A DNA stretch of 64,000 nucleotides from Nectonema munidae (Eukaryota > Nematomorpha > Nectonematoida > Nectonematidae): contig JAUIRK010000883.1 in the NCBI GenBank assembly GCA_030549495.1, positions 271,501 to 335,500 on the forward strand. The letters are read 5' to 3'. Shown one piece after another: positions 1 to 10,235 of this stretch; the first letter of the stretch is position 1, and every line of letters starts with the position of its first letter. The position numbers and the translations under genes are program-made. A model generated the notes under the pieces. The model saw nothing but the letters and a program-made list of their open reading frames with translations, was not told where the DNA came from and made no database searches.

Positions 1-1093
1 GTGAGTATTTCTTGAAATAGTTTTTATCAAAGGAGTTTTTCATTTTAATTTAGCTAAAATACCCCTATAATGAGTGTTTGAGCGCCTCACGCAAGTACTA
101 AATTTTATTTAATCTCAATAAAACTTAGAATATCTTGTTTTTATATGTAACCTCATTATTTAAAGGGTTGTGCAAGTTTCTATTGAAGACTTGAATTTTT
201 ACTATAGCAGCAAAAAGCACCCTAATACACAGTAAATCAAACATTCACAATTTGATTCTGAAAATACTTTTGTCAGTCAAGATTTAAATTGCGGTTACTT
301 TTTAACTTTGGTTAATTTGTGGTCAGTTACTTTTTTTTTTTTATGATTTTTGAATATAATTTTCGTCCGATTTAGCAAATCGACCTTTCTCTATTTCATC
401 ACGACGGCATTTTTAGAATATATACAGAGGTAATGAATACTAAATTTCAATGTGTTTTAAATGATTATATATTTAGTTAATTCGACACTACATTGACTTT
501 CAGAATATTTTTCTTTCTTGATATAAAAATGATTTCATCAATCATTTCTACTCAAAGCAGCCTGAAATCATGTTCGCTAAGAGCTCACAAAATTTAAATT
601 TATATTTCTCATGAAATTTTTCAATACTAACCCTATAGTAGTTGGCTTCTATATATTATAATATACTTAATTAATGATAAATACTGGGTGGGTACTCTAA
701 GTAAACGCGGCACTTTTGGCCCTTCTTCGTTTGATTCCCTTTTCTTAGTTTATCCTTCCCTTCTTTTAAGAATATAAAGAGACAGCTTTGAATTATATAC
801 CTGAATATGACTTCTATTGTTTTGCTTACAAATTCCCTATAAGCTTGTAGTCTGTACTTAATCTCACCTATACTTTTTTTGCTTCCATCAGAAATTCATT
901 TTATGCAATATATATTCGAAAAAAAATTTTCAGAGATTTGTTTAGCTCAGAATTTAAGCGATTTCATAACTTTTCTTTTAAAGAAAATCTCTTTGTTGGT
1001 CTTGCCTTCTTTAGCAATACTGTGTTGTAATATCAGGTGATATAAGCAGATATGACTCTGAATTTTTGCTAACCAATCTATTTCAAAATTTCT
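1..1093. other. AT-rich sequence, nothing assigned
   Basis: No coding-like frame, terminal inverted repeat or tRNA-like segment was found on either strand. It is AT-rich with homopolymer runs. Confidence 0.4.
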
Positions 1094-1099
1094 GTGTAT

Positions 1100-1412
1100 G
1101 AAATCATTCATCAACTAAAAAAGAAACTACGCATCTCAGGCAGCATCTATGTTCAACAAACTTCCAAAATCCATAAGAATTATGACTTCCATTTCAGATT
1201 TCAAAAAACTATTCTTCCGTCATCTTTCACAAGTCACCTAAAATTTCAACTCCAACTATTTATCATCGAATATTGTTTCTCTTCGTGATAAAATTTTTCT
1301 TATATATATCTGAATTTTTCTCTCATTATCTATACATAGTGTATACACACTAAAGTGAAACTTCCATATTTTTCACTATTTTTCTTAATAAATTGAATTG
1401 AATTGAATCATA
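1100..1412 (+). repeat. Possible LINE 3' end with (AATTG)n tail
   Basis: The stretch ends in an AATAAA-type signal followed directly by short repeats of the form AATTG near 1390-1410. Several non-LTR retrotransposon families end in this kind of microsatellite tail. No reverse transcriptase sequence is visible upstream, so at most a short 3' fragment remains. Confidence 0.3.
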
Positions 1413-1800
1413 ATCCTCTTTTTTCAATTACAAAAAGTTTTCCACCTATTTTTCATCTAAAATACTCTCTCATTCACACCGAAGGAAAACATTTATCAAA
1501 TTGGATTCACATTTATAAAAATATTTTGAGAATAGCTATATCTTCATATATTGGTATCTGTTATAGTTTTGCTAACTCTTTTTCAAATCAATTTTTTAGT
1601 CAATTTATGATTAAAATATTGACCGATAAGATAAACGTTTAAAGATTTATTTAAAAATCTCAATACTAGATTTTTATACCAACCCCAATTTCATTGGAAA
1701 ACGGCTCCTCAAATGATTACTATATCGAGGATATAAAAACAGTTTATTAAACTATTTCATTTTTCTTATGTTTACGCGTTCTTATTTCAATGTCCTTCAG

Positions 1801-2069
1801 CAGGGCCGGCCCTAGTGTTCGCGGAGCCCTAGGCAAAATGGATGGAAGTGTGGGCAGGAAAAAAGATTAAAAGTGAGAACTAAGATTTTGAAAAAAAGAA
1901 AAGGAATTTGTTTTATTACTTTTTCATTAACACAAAATGACCTTCAAAGTAACTTTACTTTGCGAACCTTGCTTTTAGCGAAATCATACATTATATCATC
2001 AAATTGAAAAATGAGAAGCGCGGGGCCCACGGGGGCCGCATAGGTTGCACGGGCCTAAGGCCGGCCCTG
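1801..2069. mobile_element. hAT-type MITE (269 bp) with 8-bp target duplication
   Basis: The left end begins CAGGGCCGGCCCTAG. The right end read in reverse begins CAGGGCCGGCCTTAG, giving short GC-rich terminal inverted repeats. The direct repeat tccttcag flanks it on both sides (1793-1800 and 2070-2077). An 8-bp duplication and CAGGG-type ends are hAT hallmarks. No transposase is encoded, so it is non-autonomous. The exact duplication implies a fairly recent insertion. Confidence 0.88.
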
Positions 2070-2339
2070 TCCTTCAGTACCATTACTTCTCTCATTATCC
2101 GTCCTATATAATGAATAACGATTGCAAGAAATTGACAAATGATTTTTTGGAAAAAAAACTGATTTTTATCAATTCGATTGTAACACTTTTACACTGTAAT
2201 GTCGATAAGGAGTACAGAAATGGAAAACATGGACGATATTTTTAGTGTAAATTTTAGCCTCAATCAAAATTTTGAAAGTGTTTTTCAATCACAATGAGTT
2301 TTTTGAGAAAATTGTTTTTTTCAGAATTTGTTTTTTTTC

Positions 2340-3190
2340 CGAAATGTCTAACCTGATTGATACTTCCACACATTCTTGCACCCTAATTGCAAAAACTAAG
2401 TCCTGAAGTGAACTCAGCATCGTAATCGAATTTTTTTTAAAATATGAAAGTATGTTTATGAGATAAGATTCAGGCAGACATCAGTAATTCTATTTGCACG
2501 TTGACACATTTTTTCACAGTGCTGGCGAAAACTTAGCAAAAATGGTGTTATGTCAATTTTTGAAGAAAAAAAAATACAGGTGAAACTAAAAAATTTGATT
2601 GACTTTTTCACATCCTAAATATATTTTATTGAAAATATGAATAATATTCTGGAAATAATTTTTAGTGGTCAACCACAAATATGATTGATATTTTCACGCT
2701 CTAATTGCAAAAATGGGTGAAGAAATAAAATCACCATGTGGCAACCTAATTTGCAAAAATGACTCTCCACAATTTAAAGAAGCATGGTTGTATTAGTATA
2801 AAAAATACTTTTTTTTTAAATTTGGATAATATTCTTAAATATAATAATTGGCGTAAACCACAAATTTGATTCACACTTTCAGAATTTTTCATATATTTTT
2901 TTTTTTCATATTAAGCACGGAAATGAAGTCAGCATGATTGATTTAGTATAAAAAATCTATTTTATTTAACATATTCCTTGGATACAATTTTCAGACGTAA
3001 AGCGCAATTATGAGGGACACTTTCAGGAATTTTTACACCCAAATTATGAAAACTGAGTCTAGAAATGAAATCAGCATCTTTGATTTGGTATAAAAAAATT
3101 AATTTTATTTAAAATTTGAATGAATATTTTCGTAAGCAATTTTATCATCAATCAAAATTTGATTGACATTTGCTACAAAGTGGCCATATT
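2340..3190. repeat. Degenerate tandem repeat, unit about 145-180 bp
   Basis: The same word order recurs about five times: a tttgattgacattttcac-like start, then a ctaattgcaaaaa-like stretch, then gaaatgaaatcagcat, then gtataaaaaat, then ttttatttaaaatatgaat. Copies begin near 2349, 2590, 2680, 2865, 3007 and 3157. Copies have diverged and vary in length, so this is an old satellite-like array. No protein frame runs through it. Confidence 0.6.
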
Positions 3191-3324
3191 TATTGGTGTT
3201 ATATGTTTCAATATATATATATGATAACAATTTTCAAGAGTGTATCTAATATAAACACTAAGTTATAAGTTTTAGACAATATAAAAATTTTGTTGAAAAA
3301 AATGTACATTTGATTTTGATTGAC

Positions 3325-3437
3325 AGTTTTTGACATGAGGGGTCTTTCAACTACCATGAAAATAGTATCAAAAGATGCAGCTAACGATTTTAGGAAAAGT
3401 CATTAGCCAATTTTGTACAATAGAAGTTTAGTTGAGT
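3325..3437. repeat. Dispersed repeat shared with 37140-37285
   Basis: The wording aaaagatgcagctaacgatt, a following aaaagtca, and agccaattttgta occur here in the same order as at 37190-37260. It ends at a run of 14 G (3438-3451) just before the HIBCH exon copy. Confidence 0.6.
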
Positions 3438-3455
3438 GGGGGGGGGGGGGGTGGC

Positions 3456-3920
3456 TAAAATGAGAATTAGGTGTAATGGTTCAAGGACGAACATTGGCTC
3501 TCAGTTCAAGGTCGCTTATGTAAGCATACTTGATTCAACGCCAGCTGTGAAATCACCGGACGCCAAGAATCTGGTGGCCAAGCGAAAGTCGTGCAGCAGA
3601 CACAGGCCCAAACTGGAAAAGGTTTTGTAGAGACGGAGTTGGTGGTGTGTCACGCAGAGCGAGGTGGGGGAGGCGGACCTCATTGCGGCGAGAGTGCTGC
3701 TTGCCCATGATCCCTGGATTCCTTGCTCGGATGAGCGCGTCTTTAAATGATCCATTATTTCAGCCACACTCCCAAACTTAAAGGCTTCTTCGATGAAGGG
3801 CAGGAGAGGAAGAAGGCTGTACTGGCTTTTCAAGAGGTCCTCCTTAAATAAACGCATCTTACAAATGAATCGAGAGTATTTGAGAGAGATAAAAACTCGT
3901 TTGTGGTACGAATTCAGAAT
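3456..3920 (-). pseudogene. Duplicated fragment of HIBCH exon 6
   Basis: About 465 bp are nearly identical to 21643..22108, the 3' three quarters of HIBCH exon 6 plus about 75 bp of the following intron. The exon-derived part (3530-3920) keeps an open frame of about 130 codons. It includes the segment ending in the GVES residues next to the donor-like GTATGC. It lacks the first 50 or so bases of the exon with its splice acceptor. Because intron sequence is included, this is a DNA-level duplication and not a processed retrocopy. Only a few substitutions separate the copies. It lies 12.5 kb beyond the end of HIBCH on the same strand, so it is unlikely to be an alternative exon. Confidence 0.85.
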
Positions 3921-4253
3921 AAAGCATTTTTTATGGGCTTTCAGAATACATTACTTATATCATAAGTACTTAAGAAAGTGTTCCTGAGCTTAGGATGGGA
4001 TCTTAGTCAAATAAATTAAAAGGTCCTTATAACTTTGAGATTTCTCAACAAAATGCATCATGCGATATACCAAATTAAAGCATTTTTTATGGGCTTTCAG
4101 AATTACATTACTTATGATCCAAAAACAATTTCGTAAATAACCATTTTACTGTTAATATATTTTCATGGGCTTCATACCATTAATTACAAGATAAGGGATG
4201 CATTTTAAACTAAAGCTCCTTTCATTAGGACAAATTTTAAACCTATAAGTTCA
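3921..4253. repeat. Dispersed repeat, left part (interrupted by LINE)
   Basis: Phrases such as aaagcattttttatgggctt, caaaatgcatcatgcgatat and gggatgcattttaaac occur here and again, in the same order, at 8870-9130. The copy near 8.9 kb continues without interruption into the sequence that follows the LINE at 8442. Confidence 0.75.
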
Positions 4254-4884
4254 AAATATTCTAATGTAGAATTACATAAATGTGTAAATTGTATACGTAA
4301 AAAATATAAGGATTTTCATCATGATGCTTTCTCTAAATCTTGTGAGTGTAGAAAACTTAATGCCGGTTAAATTTTTTTAAATGTAAATGATTTGTGATTT
4401 CTGAATATATTGAATCAGTACGATGTCATTTTTTTGATCATAAATACGATAACATCTATAAATTGCTTGGGAAAATTTCCAATTTTTGTAATTTTGATAT
4501 TAACAGTCCCGATAAGATTTAACAGTTTTTTACCTAAAGTTCATAATTTTATAATTTTTACACCGTTGAATTTTTGAAAAATAAACCATTTTCTTGAAAC
4601 AGTTCATACTGAAACAAATTGCTAAATAAAATGACTGACACATTGATAGTTACTTCATGGCTGACATTAAGTTTACAAAAATTGTTCAAAATATTTGGGT
4701 TTAAATTATTATTTGATGATGTCAGCTTTGATGAAATTGGTTTCTCTTTTGTCTTACTGAAATTTGGGACTGTCATTCTAATCTGACCATAGATGGTTTT
4801 AATTTTGTCACAAAAAAAGAGAAGGTAGAGGTGGCGGTCTTGGAGCTTATATTGATAAACGTTTAATGTATAATACAAATAACA

Positions 4885-6141
4885 TTGGGAGCTCTTTTTA
4901 CCTCATTTGAATATCTAATAATTGATGTTAAGGAACCAATTTTATTTACAATTTTGATAATATATAGACCTCCAAGTTTCAACATAGATTTTTTTATAGA
5001 TGAGTTTACTCTATTAATGAATCAAACTAATTTTTTCAATAAAAAGGTTTTTATTGTTGGAGATTTCAATATAAATATGGATATTAAAATTATTAATCAT
5101 CATTCCAGTATTTTCTTAAATCTTATGCATGAGTTTGGTTTCCACCTAAATATTTCCGGTCATACTCGAATACAAAAAACCAGTTCTACACTTATCGATA
5201 ATATTTTTACTAATTTCAGTTTTGTGGATTCATTTTCTGGCAACATTTTAATTGATATTTCGGATCATTTACCCAACTTTATTTTCTACAAAAATTTTTA
5301 TTTGACTGACAATTTAAAGTCTGATAGCGATATTATATGCAGAAACATGTCTTCAAAAAATTATTTTATGTTTTATAATTGTATGTTGAATGAAGATTGG
5401 TATATAGATATTAATTTGAATGCTAATGAGTACTGTAAAGTATTGATTGATAAAATATCTTATATCTATAAAAAATGTTTTCCTTTTATGAAAATGAAGC
5501 CCAAAGTTAAAAATGAATGGTTCACACCAGAATTAAGATTACTTAGAAAGTATAAAAACAAAGTTTATAAATCTTTCTTGAAATATCGAAACCTTTCTAA
5601 ATGGAATGCGTTTAAACAAATACGAAATAGGTGTAATAAGCTAGTAAAAGAAAGTAGAGAAAAGTTTTACTATAATAAGTTCACTAGCTCAAAATTTGAT
5701 ATGAAGAGTACCTGGAAACTTATTAATGAAGTTTTAGATAAGAAAGCAATCAATCACTGTCATTTTGATTCGGATGAAATTAATGACTATTTTACAAATA
5801 CTCAATTAATCACAAATGAAGCCTACTTTGACTCAATCCCAGTACCTGATAATACTTTTTATTTTGATATTTTGATTACTGCAAATACATTTAACGCATC
5901 TACTTCATCAGGATGGGATGGTCTTTCTAACAAATTGGGTAAAAATATTGTATTATTTGTTTTGAATAACCTTTACCAATTATTCAACAAAATTATAAAG
6001 GATGAATATATCCCTGATTATTTTAAAATTTCTAAGGTTATTCCTATATTTAAATCTGGTAACCCTGAAAGTATTGAAAACTATAGGCCCATTAGCATTT
6101 TACCTTTTTTTAGTAAAATTTTCGGAAAAAATTGTGTTTAA
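4885..6141 (+). CDS. LINE endonuclease and N-terminal reverse transcriptase fragment
   Basis: The 418-codon frame starts inside the endonuclease domain. Coding sequence continues upstream in another frame (REGRGGGLGAYIDKR at about 4820-4865), so the ATG is not the true start. Endonuclease motifs lie at residues about 55-140 and the start of the reverse transcriptase palm at about 330-415 (GWDGLSNK, VIPIFKSGN, NYRPISIL). The frame is lost in the first copy of the internal tandem duplication. It is a remnant of a retrotransposition enzyme, not a host gene. Confidence 0.8.
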   Translation: MGALFTSFEYLIIDVKEPILFTILIIYRPPSFNIDFFIDEFTLLMNQTNFFNKKVFIVGDFNINMDIKIINHHSSIFLNLMHEFGFHLNISGHTRIQKTSSTLIDNIFTNFSFVDSFSGNILIDISDHLPNFIFYKNFYLTDNLKSDSDIICRNMSSKNYFMFYNCMLNEDWYIDINLNANEYCKVLIDKISYIYKKCFPFMKMKPKVKNEWFTPELRLLRKYKNKVYKSFLKYRNLSKWNAFKQIRNRCNKLVKESREKFYYNKFTSSKFDMKSTWKLINEVLDKKAINHCHFDSDEINDYFTNTQLITNEAYFDSIPVPDNTFYFDILITANTFNASTSSGWDGLSNKLGKNIVLFVLNNLYQLFNKIIKDEYIPDYFKISKVIPIFKSGNPESIENYRPISILPFFSKIFGKNCV

Positions 6142-6963
6142 TAGAATGATAAATTTTATTAACTTACATGAAATTTTGAATGAACGTCAGTTTGGGTTTC
6201 GGTCAGGTGTTTCAACTGATATGGCAGTCTCTTTTGTAGTAAACTATATTTTGGAATCTTTTGATAGTAATTTAGGATGTCTGTGGTATTTTCATTGACT
6301 TTTCTAAAGCTTTCGATAGAATAGCTCGAAAATTTGTATATGAAGAGTACCTGGAAACTGTATTAATGAAGTTTTAGATAAGAAAGCAATCAATCACTGT
6401 CATTTTGATTCGGATGAAATTAATGACTATTTTACAAATACTCAATTAATCACAAATGAAGCCTACTTTGACTCAATCCCAGTACCTGATAATACTTTTT
6501 ATTTTGATATTTTGATTACTGCAAATACATTTAACGCATCTACTTCATCAGGATGGGATGGTCTTTCTAACAAATTGGGTAAAAATATTGTATTATTTGT
6601 TTTGAATAACCTTTACCAATTATTCAACAAAATTATAAAGGATGAATATATCCCTGATTATTTTAAAATTTCTAAGGTTATTCCTATATTTAAATCTGGT
6701 AACCCTGAAAGTATTGAAAACTATAGGCCCATTAGCATTTTACCTTTTTTTAGTAAAATTTTCGAAAAAATTGTGTTTAATAGAATGATAAATTTTATTA
6801 ACTTACATGAAATTTTGAATGAACGTCAGTTTGGGTTTCGGTCAGGTGTTTCAACTGATATGGCAGTCTCTTTTGTAGTAAACTATATTTTGGAATCTTT
6901 TGATAGTAATTTAGATGTCTGTGGTATTTTCATTGACTTTTCTAAAGCTTTCGATAGAATAGA
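5688..6963 (+). repeat. 637-bp tandem duplication inside the LINE
   Basis: Bases 5688-6324 and 6325-6963 are nearly identical. Differences seen are mostly single-base gains in the first copy, for example ttcggaaaaaa against ttcgaaaaaa and ttaggatg against ttagatg. The second copy alone continues smoothly into the rest of the element. Confidence 0.9.
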
Positions 6964-7159
6964 TCGTAAAATTTTGTTATATAAATTAAGCTGCTATGGA
7001 TTCAGGGGTAAGTTTTTAAATATCTTGAGTAGTTATTTGTCTAATAGAAAGCAATTTTGTACAATTAATGGAAGTAGTTCTAGAATTTTAGATACATTCA
7101 TAGGGGTTCCTCAAGGGTCTATTTTGGGTCCTCTTTTGTTTTATTTTATATATCAATGA
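6512..7159 (+). CDS. LINE reverse transcriptase core fragment
   Basis: The 215-codon frame repeats the start of the palm domain and carries it through FGFRSG, FIDFSKAFDRID and GVPQGSILGPLLF. The YADD catalytic box follows about 40 bases after the frame ends, in another frame (about 7198-7209), so a frameshift separates the core from its active-site motif. Confidence 0.82.
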   Translation: MITANTFNASTSSGWDGLSNKLGKNIVLFVLNNLYQLFNKIIKDEYIPDYFKISKVIPIFKSGNPESIENYRPISILPFFSKIFEKIVFNRMINFINLHEILNERQFGFRSGVSTDMAVSFVVNYILESFDSNLDVCGIFIDFSKAFDRIDRKILLYKLSCYGFRGKFLNILSSYLSNRKQFCTINGSSSRILDTFIGVPQGSILGPLLFYFIYQ

Positions 7160-7529
7160 CATTTTTAAACTACAAAATAATAATTTTAACTTATGTTTAT
7201 ATGCAGATGATTGTGTAATTCTACACAAAAGCAAAAATCTATTCAATGATATCGATATTTTAAATATATTTTTGAATTCTTTCGCTAATTGGTCATATAA
7301 TAATAGTTTACGCATTAATTTTCATAAAAGTGAACATATAGTTTTTTAGGAGGAAAAAAATCAGTGTTTCTTCCACTACAGATCTGTGGTAACTTATTAA
7401 CTCAATCTTCATGTTATAAATATTTAGGTGTATTTCTTGATTCCAAATTGAATTTCAACTTACAGTATGACAATGTAATTAAGAATGTATCTATCGCTTT
7501 AGGTCTTATGTTTAAAATTCGTTTTTTTT

Positions 7530-7898
7530 TTGAACCTTCAAACTAGGATTATTTTGTATTATTCTCTATTTCATTCTAAAATTTTATATTGTAACTTTAT
7601 TTGGTGTTTATGTAGTATTTCAAAATTTAACATTTTACAAAATAAACAAAGACGTGCCTTTAAATTTATTGATTATAAAAACCATAATAGTGTTGTGTTT
7701 AATCATAACATACTTACTCTAGGAGAAATTAGTAAGTTTCAATTAGGTATTTTTGTTTATAAAGTAATTAATAGTAAAAATATTTTCAATATTTATTATA
7801 TAAAAAATAATCATTTTTATCAATATAATTTACGCTCAAAGAATAATTTACGTAATAGACGTTATAAATATACTTCTTTTAACAAACATTTTTTTTAA
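7530..7898 (+). CDS. LINE ORF2 C-terminal fragment
   Basis: The 122-codon frame starting RIILYYSLFHSKILYCNFIW resembles the thumb and C-terminal region of CR1/L2-like ORF2 proteins, which commonly have a YYSLF...L.Y...W pattern. The terminal WNSIPLHIR motif follows downstream in a shifted frame. Confidence 0.65.
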   Translation: MNLQTRIILYYSLFHSKILYCNFIWCLCSISKFNILQNKQRRAFKFIDYKNHNSVVFNHNILTLGEISKFQLGIFVYKVINSKNIFNIYYIKNNHFYQYNLRSKNNLRNRRYKYTSFNKHFF

Positions 7899-8441
7899 AA
7901 ATCTATTGCCGTATGGAACTCCATTCCTTTACATATTAGGTATTTAAGAAATATTAAAAGCTTCAAAAAAAAATATAAACTACATATGTTTCGTTAGTTC
8001 TTTTCCTTATGCTGATTTCATTTGAAACATTTTTTTTTTTAAATATTTTTGGATTTTCTTTTGTTTCCTCTTCTTTGTATTTTTTTTTTAGAATCTCGCC
8101 GCTTTTTTTTTTAGAATCTCGCCGCTTTTTTTTTTTCTTCATATATCCACTCATCAACTCTTCTACATCCAGATATGCTTCCTTTGCTTGAAGAATGGAA
8201 TTAAACTATCAAATGATGTTTTATGACTGTGTGTATCTAACTTGAAATTATTCTGTTTTTATTTTATTTTTCATTTTGTTTATTATGGGTTTTTTTGAGT
8301 CTATCATCCTTTCATGCTTCTTATTTCAACTCATTTATACTTCTCCGCTGAACGGATGAGGGATTTTTTCCCATGTGAACACATAAACGAAAGTTTAGTT
8401 CACTTCATTTTTTCAAACATGAATAAAGTCTTATCTTATAT

Positions 8442-10059
8442 TATGTGACAATTTCCAGTACAATTATAAAGCGACTCTACTCTCAGAATCTAAATTTATT
8501 TGTAGATTTTTATAAAATAATTATAATTTTCGAATCTAACACGTGTGCGCATGCATCCACATTGAAGAAATTATGAGTTTTGTTGGATAATCATAGTCTA
8601 CTTTTATTTAGTTTAGATACAACCTTTCTAATTTTTAACGAAGGGCACTCGTTATTTTTATACCGACAGTGTGCGAAGAATAAATCACATTATTGATTCT
8701 AAAACGATTGTTATTGATTTTAGCGGTTAACTATGCGAAGAAAGATTAACACATGTTGCATTACGCGTTTGTGAGCGCAGGAAATTCTTATCTCGCATAC
8801 GCTTCACCACATCTTTAGCACGCGTGTGTGGTTTATTTTATCGGGCTAGTGTACGCTTAGTTTATTTGTAGTGTTCCTAGCTTAAATCTTAGTTAAATAT
8901 TAAAACGCTTATAACTTTCACATTTCTCAACAAAATGCATCATGCGATATACCAAATTAAAGCATTTTTTATGGGCTTTCAGAATACATTACTTATATCA
9001 TAAGTACTTAAGAAATACCATTTTACTGTTTTTATTTTCCATGGGCTTCATACCATTAATTAGCAGATAAGGGATGCATTTTAAACGAAAGCTCCTTTCA
9101 TCAGGACAAATTTTTACCTATATTATGTGACAATTTCCAGCACAATTATAAAGCGACTCTACTCTCAGAATCTAAATTTATTTGTAGATTTTTATAAAAT
9201 AGTATTAGTTTTTCTATTTTTTTATAAATTAACCTTCGTTTTTTTTTATTGGTCAGTATAATGTTTTTCTAATAAATTAAAAATTATTTTTGAAGTGAAA
9301 AATGTAGATCGAATGTACAAGTTTTGTTGGATAATCGTAGTCCACTATTTATTTCTAGATTTTTATAAAATCATTTTAGTTTTCAGTTTTTTATATATTA
9401 ACATTAGTTTTTTACTTATTTTGAAGTGCGGGTTTGATTTACACTTTGATTCGAAAAAAATATGTTTTGGATAAATATTATTTTATTATTGTTTACTGCA
9501 TATAAATTTTTAAAGAGAAGATAAATAGATCAAAATATGTGTTTTAATCAATTTTTATCAATAAGTAATCTCATGAATTTATTTTTTTTTTCACTTTAAT
9601 CCTAAATTTATTTCTATATTTTTATAAAATAATTATAATTTTCGACATCCACATTGAAGAAATAATGAGTTTTGTTGGATAATCATAGTCTACTTTTATT
9701 TAGATTAGATACAACCTTTATAAGGGATGCATTTTAAACTAAAGCTCCTTTCATTTGGACAAATTTTTACCTATATTATGTGATAATTTCTAACACAATT
9801 ATAAAGCGACTCTACTCTCAGAATCTAAATTTATTTGTAGATTTTGAATTAATCAACCAAAATTTAAATGCGGGTTTGATTTACACTTTGATTCGAAAAA
9901 ATATGTTTTGGATAAATATTATTTTTATTATTGTTTACTGCATTAAATTTAAGGAGATAAGGGATGCATTTTAAACTAAAGCTTTTTTCATTTGGACAAA
10001 TTTTACCTATATTCTGTGACAATTTCCAGCCCAATTATAAAGCGACTCTACTTTCAGAA
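8442..10059. repeat. Mosaic of short dispersed repeats
   Basis: Blocks recur in mixed order: caattataaagcgactctac at about 8465, 9145, 9797 and 10033; gttttgttggataatc at about 8580, 9320 and 9670; gcgggtttgatttacacttt at about 9427 and 9870; gggatgcattttaaac at 9068, 9724 and 9961. No reading frame conserved between copies is seen. It looks like repeated unequal exchange or nested insertion within one repeat family. Confidence 0.75.
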
Positions 10060-10233
10060 TCTAAATTTATTTGTATATTGAAGAAATATTTTTTCAGTAT
10101 AAAGAGTTTAGAAAACTCTTCTCTAATATGTAATGATATATTCTCATCTAAATTTATTTGTATATTGAAGAAATATTTTTTCAGTATAAAGAGTTTAGAA
10201 AACTCTTCTCTAATATGTAATGATATATTCTCA
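10060..10233. repeat. Perfect tandem duplication, 2 x 87 bp
   Basis: The unit beginning tctaaatttatttgtatatt occurs at 10060 and again at 10147 with essentially no differences. The second copy ends at the left border of the foldback element. Since 87 is divisible by three, a small open frame also repeats, but it is not a convincing gene. Confidence 0.9.
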
Positions 10234-10235
10234 TA

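Larger units (their letters stand above)
4254..8441 (+). mobile_element. 5'-truncated LINE (non-LTR retrotransposon, CR1/L2/Jockey-like)
   Basis: Order of parts: a cysteine-rich peptide (CVNCIRKKY, then SCEC, about 4275-4370), an APE-type endonuclease (VGDFNIN, LIDNIFTN, ISDHLPNF, about 4890-5300), reverse transcriptase (GWDGLSNK, NYRPISIL, FGFRSG, FIDFSKAFDRID, GVPQGSILGPLLF, YADD at about 7198) and a C-terminal segment ending with WNSIPLHIRYLRN near 7910-7995. A 3' UTR with AATAAAG follows. The empty-site copy near 9.1 kb fixes both ends to within a few bases. Frames are interrupted several times, so it is inactive. The family assignment is by motif only. Confidence 0.88.

Noticed and set aside
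3436-3630. Plus-strand 64-codon frame, also at 21582-21818
   Set aside because: It is the opposite-strand shadow of HIBCH exon 6 and its duplicate.
7963-8191. Lysine-rich and phenylalanine-rich frames
   Set aside because: Low-complexity products of poly-T tracts in the LINE 3' region.
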